DNA of 64,000 nucleotides, from assembly GCF_000424685.1 (NCBI RefSeq), contig NZ_AUKJ01000018.1, positions 1-64,000 on the forward strand, in the 5' to 3' direction. Each line of letters opens with the position of its first letter. Positions within the stretch are counted from its first letter, which is position 1. Shown here one piece after another: positions 25,219 to 34,686 of the stretch. Both the position numbers and the translations under genes were made by a program. This DNA is from Methylococcus capsulatus str. Texas = ATCC 19069. Lineage in GTDB: Bacteria; Pseudomonadota; Gammaproteobacteria; Methylococcales; Methylococcaceae. Below the pieces are notes generated by a model. That model was given only the letters and a program-made list of their open reading frames with translations, was not told where the DNA came from and did no database searches.

Positions 25219-26766
25219 TCAGAACTGGAAGTAAATGAATTCGCTCAGCCCGGAAATCGCGCACACCGCGGCCACCCCGACGACGATGCTCAGCAACGCC
25301 CAGGCCCGATCCGGCCGCCACTGCCAGAACCTCGCTTCGTGCGAACCGACTCTGGCGCCGTTCAGGCCGGGCCGGAAGCGGGCGAAGATTTCGTTGGTGT
25401 TGGGCATGGCTACGGAAACCAGCAACAAGACCGCGATCCATAGCACCGGCCCGGCACCGTGCAGCAACGGCGACTCACTGAACTTCCAGCCTTCCGCCGC
25501 CAGGTAGTCGCCCAACGCGCCGTCTTTCAACCCGGCCGGCAGCGCCAACCCGTTCAGCCCCAACATGCCGCGCAAGATGCCCCCGGCGGTCGTCAGGCTG
25601 TCGGAGCGGAACAACACCCAGCCGAACACCACGGCGAGGAAGGTGAGGAGTCTCCCCGCCCAGCGCGCCGGGCGGGACGCGGGGTCGGCACCCCATCGCG
25701 CGCGCCGCCGCAAGCTACGCCAGCCGCGATGGATGACGAGGTAAGTACCGTGGAGCGCGCCCCAGGCCAGATAGGTCCAGTTGGCGCCGTGCCAGAACCC
25801 GCCCAGCACCATGGTGACGAACAGGTTCAGGCCGTGCCGCCAGGGCGCACAGCGGTTGCCGCCCAGTGGGATGTAGAGGTAGTCCCGCAGGAAACGGGAC
25901 AGCGTCATATGCCAGCGCCGCCAGAAATCGGCGATGTCCGTCGCCTTGTAGGGGGAATCAAAGTTGACGGGCAAACGGATTCCGAACAGCAGCGACAGGC
26001 CGATCGCCATGTCGGAATACCCGGAAAAGTCGAAATAGAGCTGGAAAGTATAGGCGAGGGCGCCTGTCCAGCTTTCCAGGAACATCGGCGGCTGGCTCTG
26101 CGCCGCCGAGAACAACTGCTGGGCATGGGGCGCGATGCCGTCGGCCAGCACCGTCTTCTTGAACAGACCAAACAGGAACAGGGTGAATCCCGTGGCGAAA
26201 TCGTCGGCGATCCGTCGGCCACCCGGGTCCCGGGAAAACTGCGGCATCATCTCGCCGTGATGCAGGACGGGACCGGCGATCAGGTGGGGAAAATACGTGA
26301 CGAACAGAAGATAAGGCACGAAACGGTATTCCCGCGCCCGACCCCGGTACGCATCGACCAGGAAGGCGATCTGGGTGAAGGTGAAGAAGGAGATGCCCAG
26401 TGGCAGCACGATCTCCTCGAAACCCCAGTGGGCGCCGGACAGATCGTTCACGGCGCGCACGAAAAAATTGGCGTATTTGTAGTAGCCCAGCACGACGAGG
26501 TCGACGGCGATGGAACCGGCCAGCAGCCAACGTCGCGCCTTCGACCCTTGCGGCATCAGACTGATGTGGCGCCCGGCGAGAAAATTGAAACCGACGGAAA
26601 CCAGCAACAGCAGGACATACTTCGGATTCCACCAACCGTAGAAGAACAGCGAAGCCAACGCCAGCCAGGCGAGGGCAAGATCGCTGCGGTGCCGCCGCAG
26701 GGCATAGAAGCCGGCAAGCACCGTCGGCAGGTAAAAGAACAGGAATTCGTAGGAGTTGAACAGCAT
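25219..26766 (-). CDS. MBOAT O-acyltransferase, AlgI-like
   Basis: Polytopic inner-membrane protein of 515 residues. It begins MLFNSYEFLFFYLP and carries SLFFYGWWNPKY, LPLGISFFTFTQIAFLVDAYRG, YFDFSGYSDMAIGLSLLFGI, FWRRWHMTLSRFLRDYLYIPLGGN (His286) and FWHGANWTYLAWGALHG with the invariant His326. These are the signatures of the AlgI/DltB group that moves acetyl groups across the membrane onto extracellular glycans. No alginate genes are nearby, so the acceptor polymer is unknown. It heads a minus-strand run with the SGNH-like gene and mutM. Confidence 0.93.
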   Translation of the reverse strand: MLFNSYEFLFFYLPTVLAGFYALRRHRSDLALAWLALASLFFYGWWNPKYVLLLLVSVGFNFLAGRHISLMPQGSKARRWLLAGSIAVDLVVLGYYKYANFFVRAVNDLSGAHWGFEEIVLPLGISFFTFTQIAFLVDAYRGRAREYRFVPYLLFVTYFPHLIAGPVLHHGEMMPQFSRDPGGRRIADDFATGFTLFLFGLFKKTVLADGIAPHAQQLFSAAQSQPPMFLESWTGALAYTFQLYFDFSGYSDMAIGLSLLFGIRLPVNFDSPYKATDIADFWRRWHMTLSRFLRDYLYIPLGGNRCAPWRHGLNLFVTMVLGGFWHGANWTYLAWGALHGTYLVIHRGWRSLRRRARWGADPASRPARWAGRLLTFLAVVFGWVLFRSDSLTTAGGILRGMLGLNGLALPAGLKDGALGDYLAAEGWKFSESPLLHGAGPVLWIAVLLLVSVAMPNTNEIFARFRPGLNGARVGSHEARFWQWRPDRAWALLSIVVGVAAVCAISGLSEFIYFQF

Positions 26767-26857
26767 CGGACCGGCTCGAGCGGGGCGACCGGGACCGGTC
26801 CGAACGAAAGGCGTAGCGTTGCCTGTGGCGACGGGCCGGAAGGGACACGCCCCGTCT

Positions 26858-27787
26858 TCAGTCTGCCTCGATTTCCTCGGCCCCGCCCTCGTCCGTTGGG
26901 GCCTGGGGGACCGGTGAAGCCGACGGGGACGCTTCCTCGGTCCGGGTCTCGGCAGGTTTGGGATTCAGGCTGAGCAGGCGCTTGGCTGGCTCGCCCACGA
27001 CCTCATACTGGAGCCCGTAATCCGGGCGAACCAGCAGCAACTCGGGTTCGCGCTGGACGATGACGAAATCCACCGACTCCCCGTTCGCCAATCCGATGTG
27101 GAGTTTCTGCCCTTCAGCCGCCTTGTCCAGGTGCTTGACGTCGATCGCACGTGCCGCCTGCCACTGGGTCAGCAGCTCGCCGATGAGGGTCTCTCCGCCT
27201 TCCTGCGGCGTCTCGAAGACCCATTTGCCATCCTGCCCCAGCCGGGCTTTCCATTCCGGCAAGGCGATCTCCTGGATCCGCGCGTCCTCGGGCAGCAGTT
27301 TCTTGTCGACGTAATCCGTCGCCTGCGCCGTCAGGTGCCGCGAGAAATCATCGCGCACCAGGTGCAGCGTATCCCCGATGCGAACGTAGCGCCGCATGTT
27401 GATGGGATCGGCTCCGCCGAAGACCAGCACCACATCTCCCAGGGTCAGGCTGGCGAGGGGCTTGTCCAGCTCGAATTTGGCCAGTTCGTCCGGCTTGAGC
27501 GGATAGCTGGCGTCGCTGGGGGTTTTGGCGATCTCCAGCAGCTGGCGGACCCGGAACTCGTTGGCCGGAGCGGAAAACGGCGCCGACACCCACCAATGTC
27601 CTCCCTTCTTCGCCAGGACGATGGTCTTGTCCCCCCGCTGCAGGGTCAGAGTATCGACCTTGTCAGTCTCCACGCCTGTCAGCGGCGTCTCGGCGGGCTC
27701 CTTCTTGCCGGGCTCGAAATAGGCGACGGCGCCGAGCACCGCCAAGACGGCCAGCAGCGAAAGATTGAGCAGCATACGAGATTTCAT
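26858..27787 (-). CDS. DUF4340 domain protein
   Basis: Protein of 309 residues with an N-terminal membrane span (residues 7-25), then a beta-rich extracytoplasmic region (VDTLTLQRGDKTIVLAKKGGHWWVSAPFSAPAN and the WKARLGQDGKWVF segment) typical of DUF4340, and an acidic Pro/Ala/Glu tail. DUF4340 proteins usually accompany Gld-type ABC systems, and here the gene follows that system after 82 bp on the same strand. Molecular role unknown. Confidence 0.85.
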   Translation of the reverse strand: MKSRMLLNLSLLAVLAVLGAVAYFEPGKKEPAETPLTGVETDKVDTLTLQRGDKTIVLAKKGGHWWVSAPFSAPANEFRVRQLLEIAKTPSDASYPLKPDELAKFELDKPLASLTLGDVVLVFGGADPINMRRYVRIGDTLHLVRDDFSRHLTAQATDYVDKKLLPEDARIQEIALPEWKARLGQDGKWVFETPQEGGETLIGELLTQWQAARAIDVKHLDKAAEGQKLHIGLANGESVDFVIVQREPELLLVRPDYGLQYEVVGEPAKRLLSLNPKPAETRTEEASPSASPVPQAPTDEGGAEEIEAD

Positions 27788-27869
27788 AGTCCCTCCACCA
27801 AATAACCGGAAGCCGAGGCAGACGACGGCTCCCGGAACGTCCGAACCAGAGCCGCCGCGACCTCGACCC

Positions 27870-29267
27870 TCAACGCTGGCGCCGCCGCCACCAGATCAGC
27901 ACGCCGCTGCCGATCAATGCCACAGGGAGCACGATCAGGAACCCGAAACCGATGATGCCCGAAGCCAGCGGAGTGAGCTGCAGATCGCGGTCCGGCGAAG
28001 TCTTGGCAGGAATGTTGATGAACTGGTCGTTCTGGCTCAGCCAGTTGATCATGTTGAGGCCCAGATTGAGATTGCCGCCGTTGCCGAGAAAGGCGTTGGA
28101 CAGGAAATCGCCGTCGCCGATCACCACGATGCGCTGTTCCCGCGGCTTGCCCGCCTCGGCGCCCTCCTTCTTTTCTTCCCCCTTCGGCTCGGGCTTGAGC
28201 TCGCGGGTCAGGACGTAGGCGATGTGCAGCGGGCCCTGGCGTTCGCCTTTGTCGGCATCGAACTGAATCTTGCCCTCGATGGGGCCGGTCTCGGTCCAGG
28301 AGCGGGAGAGGGTGTTCAGCAGCGCCTCGCGCTCGAAGTCATGGTTGTCCTGCACCGCATCCAACGCCAGCGCCGACGGGAACAGGGTCATGGTCTGGAA
28401 GCCGTAGGTGATGGCGTGCGGCGGATATTCGGCGACCAGGGCGAAGGTGGGATCGTCGATGCCGAACAACTGGGTGGAGGCATCCACCACCGTGCCCCGC
28501 AGCACCTGTATGCCGAGCTGCTGGGCGAGTGGCCCGAGACCCTTGAGGTTGTCGGAATCGATCATCCACAGGAGATTGCCGCCCTGCTTCACCCAGTCAC
28601 CGATCAGGCTCACCTCGCCCGGCAGCAGGTTGGCGTTCGGGCCGGCGATGACCAGTACGTCGGTGTTGTCGGGAATCTTCGGCGTGACCCCCAGGTTCAC
28701 CGTGGATACGGTGAGGCCCTTGCGCCCCAGCTCGTCACCGAACTGGCCCAGATCGTGGTTGGCACGTTCGGTGGGCGAGCGCTCGCCGTGGCCTTCCAGG
28801 AACACGATGCGCTGGTCCTTGGCCCGGGCCAGGCGCTGCAGCGCATTGGTGATGGTGGTCTCGTTCGCCTCCTGCACGTTTTCGCTGCGGCCCTGGTATT
28901 CGATGACCAGTTCGCCGTCGACCGAGATGCCGAGTTCCCGCACCTTGTCCGGCTGGGTATCGGGGTTGACGAAATTCAGGCTCAGATCTTTCTTGCGACG
29001 GCTGTAGCGGCCGACCTGGTCGCTGATCTGATCGCGCAGGCTCTTGGTTTCACGGGCGTAGGCCGTCACCCGGACCGGATCCTTCAGCATGTCCAGCACC
29101 TTGACGCTGGCTTCCGACAGTGTGTGTCGGTGGGCGGCGGTCCAATCGAACTGCGCGGAATAGCGGGTGCTCAGCCAGGCGACCAGCGCCACCACGCCGA
29201 GAAACAACAGGGTGAACGTCAGGTTCTGGAGCCGTAGCTCCATGTGAGTCTTGCGGTTGATCTTCAT
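27870..29267 (-). CDS. GldG-like ABC-associated membrane protein
   Basis: Protein of 465 residues with one N-terminal span (TFTLLFLGVVALVAWLS) and one C-terminal span (GIIGFGFLIVLPVALIGSGVLIWW) flanking a large extracytoplasmic domain. The domain contains HTLSEASVKVLDMLKDPVRVTAYA, RIVFLEGHGERSP and ADVLVIAGP-like NTDVLVIAGPNA stretches, the pattern of the GldG / DUF4350 ABC accessory family. Its ATG overlaps the permease stop (29264-29267). In gliding Bacteroidetes GldFG aid motility; in proteobacteria the substrate is unknown. Confidence 0.87.
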   Translation of the reverse strand: MKINRKTHMELRLQNLTFTLLFLGVVALVAWLSTRYSAQFDWTAAHRHTLSEASVKVLDMLKDPVRVTAYARETKSLRDQISDQVGRYSRRKKDLSLNFVNPDTQPDKVRELGISVDGELVIEYQGRSENVQEANETTITNALQRLARAKDQRIVFLEGHGERSPTERANHDLGQFGDELGRKGLTVSTVNLGVTPKIPDNTDVLVIAGPNANLLPGEVSLIGDWVKQGGNLLWMIDSDNLKGLGPLAQQLGIQVLRGTVVDASTQLFGIDDPTFALVAEYPPHAITYGFQTMTLFPSALALDAVQDNHDFEREALLNTLSRSWTETGPIEGKIQFDADKGERQGPLHIAYVLTRELKPEPKGEEKKEGAEAGKPREQRIVVIGDGDFLSNAFLGNGGNLNLGLNMINWLSQNDQFINIPAKTSPDRDLQLTPLASGIIGFGFLIVLPVALIGSGVLIWWRRRQR

Positions 29268-30019
29268 TTTTGCAGCCGGTCGTTATCCAGACGATGGACG
29301 CTCAGCACCAGGAACGTCAGGATGAACAGGAGGAAATAGATCAGGTCGGTGGTCGAAACCAAACCTTTCAACAAGGCCTCGTAGTGCCTCAGCAGGGATA
29401 GGTACTGCAGCACGCCATTGGCGTTTCCTTCCGCACCGCCCGTCCAGTCGATGATCCACAGCAGCAGCAAGGCGCCGAAGGTCGCCACCGCCGCCACCGT
29501 CGGCTGGTTGGACGAAGCCGAGATGTAAAGGCCCACCGCTGCGAAACCGGCCAGCAACAGCACCAAGGCCAGGATACAGGAAGCCAGCTTGCCGAGATCG
29601 AGCGCGCCGCCCATCAGCAGGGACAGCGGCATCAGCGCCAGCATGCCGACCATGATCAGCAGGAAGAAGAACACGCCCAGGTATTTGCCCACGATGATGT
29701 CGGTCATCGACACCGGCGCGGTGAACAGCAGGCTCAGGGTCCGGTTGCGGCGTTCCTCGCTGATCAGGCGCATGGTGAGCAGCGGGGTCACCAGAAGGAG
29801 AATGACGCCGGCATTGCCGAACAACGGAGCCACGATAAGGTCCGTCACGCCCGGAACGTCCTCCATGCCGGCCATGCGCGGCTGGACCATCAGGAAATAA
29901 TCGAGCTGGGCCAGGAACATATAGCCCAGGATGATCTGGATCACGCCGAGCACGGACCAGGCCAACGGCGACAGAAAGAGGGTGCGCAATTCGCGCGCTG
30001 CGATCGTGAACGCCATCAT
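29264..30019 (-). CDS. ABC-2 type permease (GldF-like)
   Basis: Inner-membrane permease of 251 residues with six predicted spans. It opens MAFTIAARELRTLFLSPLAW and contains LLTMRLISEERRNRTLSLLFTAPVS, the ABC-2 permease motif for coupling to the ATPase. Start is ATG 30019 or the adjacent ATG 30016, overlapping the ATPase stop, so the three genes are translationally coupled. Confidence 0.92.
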   Translation of the reverse strand: MMAFTIAARELRTLFLSPLAWSVLGVIQIILGYMFLAQLDYFLMVQPRMAGMEDVPGVTDLIVAPLFGNAGVILLLVTPLLTMRLISEERRNRTLSLLFTAPVSMTDIIVGKYLGVFFFLLIMVGMLALMPLSLLMGGALDLGKLASCILALVLLLAGFAAVGLYISASSNQPTVAAVATFGALLLLWIIDWTGGAEGNANGVLQYLSLLRHYEALLKGLVSTTDLIYFLLFILTFLVLSVHRLDNDRLQK

Positions 30020-30960
30020 GCCGTCTGCTCCTCGCCCTGCGGACTGGTCTGGGTGATATCGATGAAGATCTGCTCCATGCTGCGCCGCTCCGGTACCAGT
30101 TCGGCCAGGCCCCAGCCGGCGCCCACCACGATCTCGGCGATCCGGACCGCCGGGTCCTTGTCCTTGTCGTGAAAAATGCGGTAGCGGTTGTGGCCGGTCT
30201 CCTCGATGGACTGCACACCCTCCACGCTGTAGAGTTGCCGTACGTCGGCCGGCTCACAGGTCGCCACCACGAGGCTGGAGGCGCGCATCCGCTGCTCCAG
30301 GCTGGCGATGGTGCCGTTGAGCACCAGCCTGCCCTTGTGGATGATCTGGACGTGGGTGCAGGACTCTTGCACTTCCGGCAGAATGTGGGTGGACAGGATC
30401 ACCCCGTGCTCGCGGCCCAGTTCCCGGATCAGCTCGCGGATCTCGCGGATCTGGATCGGGTCCAGGCCCACGGTGGGCTCGTCCAGCACGATCACCGCCG
30501 GCATGTGTACGATGGCCTGGGCGATGCCGACACGCTGCTGGTAACCCTTCGACAGGTTGTTGATGAGGCGCGGCCCCACCTCGGTCAGACCGCAACGCTC
30601 CTTCGCGGTGTCGACCGCGCGGCGCGACCGGTCCCGGTGGATCCCGTGGAGCCGGGCGCAGAACTCCAGGTATTCATCCACGGTCAGATCCCGATAGACT
30701 GGCGGAATCTCCGGAAGGTAGCCGAGCTCGCGCTTGGCTTCGCGTGGCTGGTCGAGGATGTCGATCCCGTTGATCAGGATCTGGCCGGAAGTCGGCGCGA
30801 GGTTCCCGCAGATCATCTGCATGGTCGAGGACTTACCGGCGCCATTGGGGCCGAGAAACCCGAGAATCTCGCCTTTCTCCAGCGTGAAGCTCACATTGTT
30901 CACAGCGCAGTGATCGCCGTAATACCTATAGAGTTCTTGAACTTGAATCAGGCTCGTCAT
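30016..30960 (-). CDS. ABC transporter ATP-binding protein (GldA-like)
   Basis: Cytoplasmic ATPase of 314 residues. Walker A GPNGAGKSS, Q-loop region GYLPEIPPVYRDLTV, signature NLSKGYQQRVGIA, Walker B VIVLDEPTVGLDP and the H-loop STHILPE are all present. The first gene of the coupled ATPase-permease-GldG-DUF4340 set. ATG 30960 is preferred: the longer in-frame reading upstream runs across hemW on the other strand. Divergent from hemW with 63 bp between starts. Confidence 0.95.
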   Translation of the reverse strand: MTSLIQVQELYRYYGDHCAVNNVSFTLEKGEILGFLGPNGAGKSSTMQMICGNLAPTSGQILINGIDILDQPREAKRELGYLPEIPPVYRDLTVDEYLEFCARLHGIHRDRSRRAVDTAKERCGLTEVGPRLINNLSKGYQQRVGIAQAIVHMPAVIVLDEPTVGLDPIQIREIRELIRELGREHGVILSTHILPEVQESCTHVQIIHKGRLVLNGTIASLEQRMRASSLVVATCEPADVRQLYSVEGVQSIEETGHNRYRIFHDKDKDPAVRIAEIVVGAGWGLAELVPERRSMEQIFIDITQTSPQGEEQTA

Positions 30961-31023
30961 GTTGCGCGTAAGATACGAAAGTTTGTACGAAATGCAAGTC
31001 GACCGGGACGCACGGCCCCGTCC

Positions 31024-32166
31024 ATGCTGAAACCACCACCCTTGGGACTCTACGTCCACGTGCCCTGGTGCGTGCGCAAGTGTCCGTACTGCGACTTCAA
31101 CTCCCACCGCCTCGAGGGAGGACTGCCGGAGCGCGATTATATCGCGGCCTTGCTGAACGATCTGGCGCGGGACGCAGACAGGGTGACCGGCCGCTGCGTC
31201 GAATCGGTCTTCATCGGAGGCGGCACGCCCAGCCTGCTGAGTCCCGAAGCCGTCGGCCTGCTGCTGGAGGGTGTCAGGTCGCGCATCGCCCTGGCCAGCG
31301 ACGCGGAAATCACGCTCGAAGCCAATCCCGGCACGGCGGAAACCGCCAAGTTCAAGGGCTTCCGCGAAGCCGGCGTCAACCGCCTGTCGATCGGCGTGCA
31401 GAGCTTCGACGATGCCAAACTGACCGCGCTGGGCCGCATCCACGACGGCCGCGCCGCCGTCGAGGCCGCGGCGATGGCCCGCGAAGCCGGATTCACCAAC
31501 TTCAACCTCGACCTGATGTTCGGCCTGCCCGGACAGACCATCGCCCAGGCGAAACGGGATGTGGAAACGGCCATCGCCCAGCGGCCGACCCATGTCTCCT
31601 ATTACCAGCTCACGCTCGAACCCAACACATTGTTCCACCGCTCCCCCCCTGCATTGCCGGAGGCGGACGCGGTTTGGGACATCCAGCGCGCCGGCCAGGC
31701 ACTGCTGGCCGATGCCGGCTACGGCCATTACGAAATCTCGGCCTATGCCCGCGACGGCTTCCGCTGCCGCCACAACGTCAACTACTGGCGTTTCGGCGAC
31801 TATCTGGGGGTGGGCGCCGGCGCCCACGGCAAGGTCACCGACCCGGCATCGGGTCGGATCACGCGCCTGTGGAAGACCCGCCATCCCGCGCGATACCTGG
31901 AAACCCAGGGTCTGGGCGGCGAGCACGTCGTGGACGATGCGAGCCTGCCCTTCGAATTCCTGATGAACCAGTTGCGGCTGCGGGAAGGTTTCGAACTCGC
32001 AAGCTTCACCGAACGCACCGGACTGACCGCATGCGCCCTGGAACCCGCCCTGTCGGAATGCCTGCAAGAAGGGCTCCTCGAACGCCATGGCGGCGTGATT
32101 CGCTGTAGCGACCGCGGCTGGAATTTCCTGGACGACGTCTTGCAGCGCTTCCTCCCGCCGGCCTGA
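31024..32166 (+). CDS. hemW: HemW-type radical SAM haem chaperone
   Basis: Radical SAM protein of 380 residues. The cluster motif is CVRKCPYC (Cys16, Cys20, Cys23) followed by DF, lacking the extra cysteine of true HemN, so this is HemW rather than coproporphyrinogen dehydrogenase. FIGGGTPSLL, EANPGT, GVNRLSIGVQSF and LDLMFGLPGQT are conserved. HemW binds haem and delivers it to respiratory enzymes. ATG 31024 gives the normal N-terminus GLYVHVPWC. Confidence 0.93.
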   Translation: MLKPPPLGLYVHVPWCVRKCPYCDFNSHRLEGGLPERDYIAALLNDLARDADRVTGRCVESVFIGGGTPSLLSPEAVGLLLEGVRSRIALASDAEITLEANPGTAETAKFKGFREAGVNRLSIGVQSFDDAKLTALGRIHDGRAAVEAAAMAREAGFTNFNLDLMFGLPGQTIAQAKRDVETAIAQRPTHVSYYQLTLEPNTLFHRSPPALPEADAVWDIQRAGQALLADAGYGHYEISAYARDGFRCRHNVNYWRFGDYLGVGAGAHGKVTDPASGRITRLWKTRHPARYLETQGLGGEHVVDDASLPFEFLMNQLRLREGFELASFTERTGLTACALEPALSECLQEGLLERHGGVIRCSDRGWNFLDDVLQRFLPPA

Positions 32167-32183
32167 ACCAAGGACGAACGGGC

Positions 32184-32528
32184 TTAGACCGGCCCCAGGA
32201 GCGAAGCGACGCCCAGGTTGAGCAGCGTGAGCAGGAGACTCCCCAGCAAGGCCGAAGCGAAATCCCTGACCCTTATGCCCGGCACCAGCACCGACACCAG
32301 CCACAGCATCGAGGCGTTGATCACCAGGAGGAACAGCCCGAAGCTCAGAATCGTGAACGGCAGGGTCAGCAGCACCATGACCGGCCTTACGAACGCATTC
32401 ACCAGGCCGAGCATGATCGCGCCCAGGATCGCCGGCCCCCAGCCTTCCACCTCCACGCCACGCACCAGATGGGCCACCACCAGCAGCAGTGCCGCCGTAA
32501 AGAAAAGGTGCACCAAAAATACGACCAT
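32184..32528 (-). CDS. Small four-span membrane protein, phage-holin superfamily IV type
   Basis: Protein of 114 residues, almost entirely hydrophobic, with about four spans (LVHLFFTAALLLVVAHLV, AILGAIMLGLVNAFV, LLTLPFTILSFGLFLLVINASMLWLV, ALLGSLLLTLLNLGVASLL). The GLVNAFVRPVMVLLTLPFTI segment is the hallmark of the widespread bacterial YvlD/holin-IV-like membrane family. Nothing phage-like surrounds it, so a lytic role is unlikely. Confidence 0.85.
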   Translation of the reverse strand: MVVFLVHLFFTAALLLVVAHLVRGVEVEGWGPAILGAIMLGLVNAFVRPVMVLLTLPFTILSFGLFLLVINASMLWLVSVLVPGIRVRDFASALLGSLLLTLLNLGVASLLGPV

Positions 32529-32553
32529 GGCCGCCTCCGTCAGTTTCGGCCGT

Positions 32554-34686
32554 TCATGGACATACAGCCTCGCAGGAGGCCGATCGCAGCAAGCCCTCGA
32601 ACGCATCCTCCGGCAGCGGCCTGGAAAACAGGTATCCCTGGAAGTAATCACAGCGGATGCGCTCGAGCAGCGCGTACTGCTGCGGAGTTTCCACCCCTTC
32701 CGCGATGACCTTCAAGCCCAGCCGGTGCGCCATCGTTACGATGGCTTCCGACAACAAGAAGCTCTTGGAATCCGGCGTCATGTCCCGAACGAACGTCCGG
32801 TCGATTTTGAGGTAATCGATTCTGAATTCCTTGAGATACGCAAGCGAAGAATACCCCGTCCCGAAATCGTCGAGCGCAATCTGCACACCCGCGGCCCGAA
32901 ACTGGGCGAGCTTGTCGGCGATCGCCTGGTCCGTATCCATCAGCAGCGTCTCGGTGATTTCGAGCGCCAGCATACTTCCATCCAGCCCGAGTTCCCCCAG
33001 CCGTTCCAGCCAGCGACCGAAATCCCTGCCGCCGGCTTGAAACTGCCGGGGCGAGACATTGATGCTGACCTGGAAATCGGTCCCGAACCGGCTCCGCCAG
33101 CGGGCCGCCTGGCAAGCCGCCCGCTCGAACACCCAATCGCCGATGCAATGTATGCTGCCACAGTCTTCGGCGATCGGTATGAAGGCGGCGGGACTCACCT
33201 CGCCGAACTCGGGATGCTCCCACCGCAACAGGGCCTCGGCCTTGCGTACCCGTCCGGACGCCAGTTCGACGATGGGTTGGTAATGCAAACGCAACTGACC
33301 CGCCTGCACCGCGTCCCGCAGCGCCTGGCTCAGGCGTACCCGCATCGACATGGCGCGCTGCATCTCCGGATTGAACGCCTGGTAACCGTTGCGCCCCGCC
33401 CGCTTGGCCGCATACATCGCTTGATCGGCATTCCGCAAAAGACCGTCGGTGTCGGCGGCGTCGTCCGGAAAGACGGTGATACCTATGCTCGCGGAAACAT
33501 GGGCGAGTTGATCCCCGAGGCGGAAAGGCTCGCTCAGGCTGTCGATGATGGCGCGTGCCAGCCGCTCGACCTCATCCATGCCTTCGAAGTCCGGTACGAT
33601 CACGGTAAACTCGTCGCCCCCGAGCCTGGCGACGGTTACGGTCTCCGACTCGCGGACACAGCGCCGGACGCGGTGGGCCACCTGGACCAGCAGGGCATCA
33701 CCCTGGTGGTGCCCCAGTGTGTCGTTGACCTCCTTGAAATGATCCAGATCGATGTATAACAGCGCCACGCGGCCGCGGTCGCGGTGCGCCCGTTCACTGG
33801 CCAGTGCCAGGCGCTCGGCGAACAACCGTCGGTTGGGCAACCGGGTCAGGGCGTCGTAGCAGGACTGGAACTCGATCAGGGCTTCCGACGCCTTTTTCTC
33901 GGTGATGTCGGAGAACAGGGCGACGCGTAGGTGGACTTTGCCGGCTTCGTCGTAAATCGTGTTGATGGTGAGATGCTCGGCGTATTCCTCGCCGTTCCTG
34001 CGCCTGTTCCAGATCTCGCCGCGCCAGGTTCCGGTAGCCTCGAGGGCCGCCCACATGGCCTGGTAAAAGGCGGGACCGTGCCGCCCCGATTGCAGCAGCT
34101 TCGGGTCCTTGCCGACCACGTCTTCCGGCCCGTATCCGGTGAGGGCGACGAAAGCGGGGTTGACCGCCACGATCCGGTTGTCGGCATTCACCAGCAGCAT
34201 GCCTTCGCTGGAGGCGCTGAACACCATTCCGGCCACTTGCAGCTGCTCCCGGGCTGCCTTGTGCTCGGCGATCTCCCGCTGCAGGCGCCGTTCCTGCATG
34301 ACCAGTCTGGCATGGTTGCGCAACCGCGCCTTCACGATGGCCATGGGAGACGACTTGGCGATGTAGTCCACCGCCCCGAGAGCCAAGCCGAAGGTTTCGT
34401 CGTGTTCCCCATCCTCGGCGGTCAGGAAGATGACCGGGATGTCGCGGGTCCTCCCGTCCGCCTTGAGCCGCCGGCAAACCTCGAAGCCGTCCATGTCCGG
34501 CATCGCCACGTCGAGGAGGATGAGGTCGGGCTGCGCCCCCGCTTCCAACAGAAATAACGCCTCGGCCCCGGACGTCGCGAACTGGACGTCGAACTCGGGT
34601 TCCAGGGCGTCCAGCAACAGGCCGACGTTCGCCAAGGCGTCATCGACGATCAAGATACGGGCTTGCCGGTCATCCGTTTCGTTCAT
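32554..34686 (-). CDS. REC-PAS-GGDEF-EAL cyclic-di-GMP protein
   Basis: Cytoplasmic protein of 710 residues. Order: receiver domain (1-120, phospho-acceptor Asp59 in LLDVAMPD), a PAS sensor (about 150-265), a diguanylate cyclase domain with intact GGDEF (356-360), and a phosphodiesterase domain with intact EALLRW (484-489) and later EITETLLMD, DDFGTGYSS and EGVET. Both output domains keep catalytic motifs, so it may make or break cyclic-di-GMP depending on phosphorylation and PAS ligand. No cognate histidine kinase is adjacent. It points away from the Bat operon. Confidence 0.95.
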   Translation of the reverse strand: MNETDDRQARILIVDDALANVGLLLDALEPEFDVQFATSGAEALFLLEAGAQPDLILLDVAMPDMDGFEVCRRLKADGRTRDIPVIFLTAEDGEHDETFGLALGAVDYIAKSSPMAIVKARLRNHARLVMQERRLQREIAEHKAAREQLQVAGMVFSASSEGMLLVNADNRIVAVNPAFVALTGYGPEDVVGKDPKLLQSGRHGPAFYQAMWAALEATGTWRGEIWNRRRNGEEYAEHLTINTIYDEAGKVHLRVALFSDITEKKASEALIEFQSCYDALTRLPNRRLFAERLALASERAHRDRGRVALLYIDLDHFKEVNDTLGHHQGDALLVQVAHRVRRCVRESETVTVARLGGDEFTVIVPDFEGMDEVERLARAIIDSLSEPFRLGDQLAHVSASIGITVFPDDAADTDGLLRNADQAMYAAKRAGRNGYQAFNPEMQRAMSMRVRLSQALRDAVQAGQLRLHYQPIVELASGRVRKAEALLRWEHPEFGEVSPAAFIPIAEDCGSIHCIGDWVFERAACQAARWRSRFGTDFQVSINVSPRQFQAGGRDFGRWLERLGELGLDGSMLALEITETLLMDTDQAIADKLAQFRAAGVQIALDDFGTGYSSLAYLKEFRIDYLKIDRTFVRDMTPDSKSFLLSEAIVTMAHRLGLKVIAEGVETPQQYALLERIRCDYFQGYLFSRPLPEDAFEGLLRSASCEAVCP

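Noticed and set aside
23408-25234. 608-codon plus-strand frame opposite mutM and the SGNH-like gene
   Set aside because: Spans two real minus-strand genes and has the Arg/Gln/His composition of antisense reading.
25459-26973. 504-codon plus-strand frame opposite the MBOAT gene
   Set aside because: Gln/Arg/Pro-rich shadow of a membrane-protein gene with clear catalytic motifs.
27765-29237. 490-codon plus-strand frame opposite the GldG-like gene
   Set aside because: Antisense shadow; the minus-strand protein has membrane spans and family motifs.
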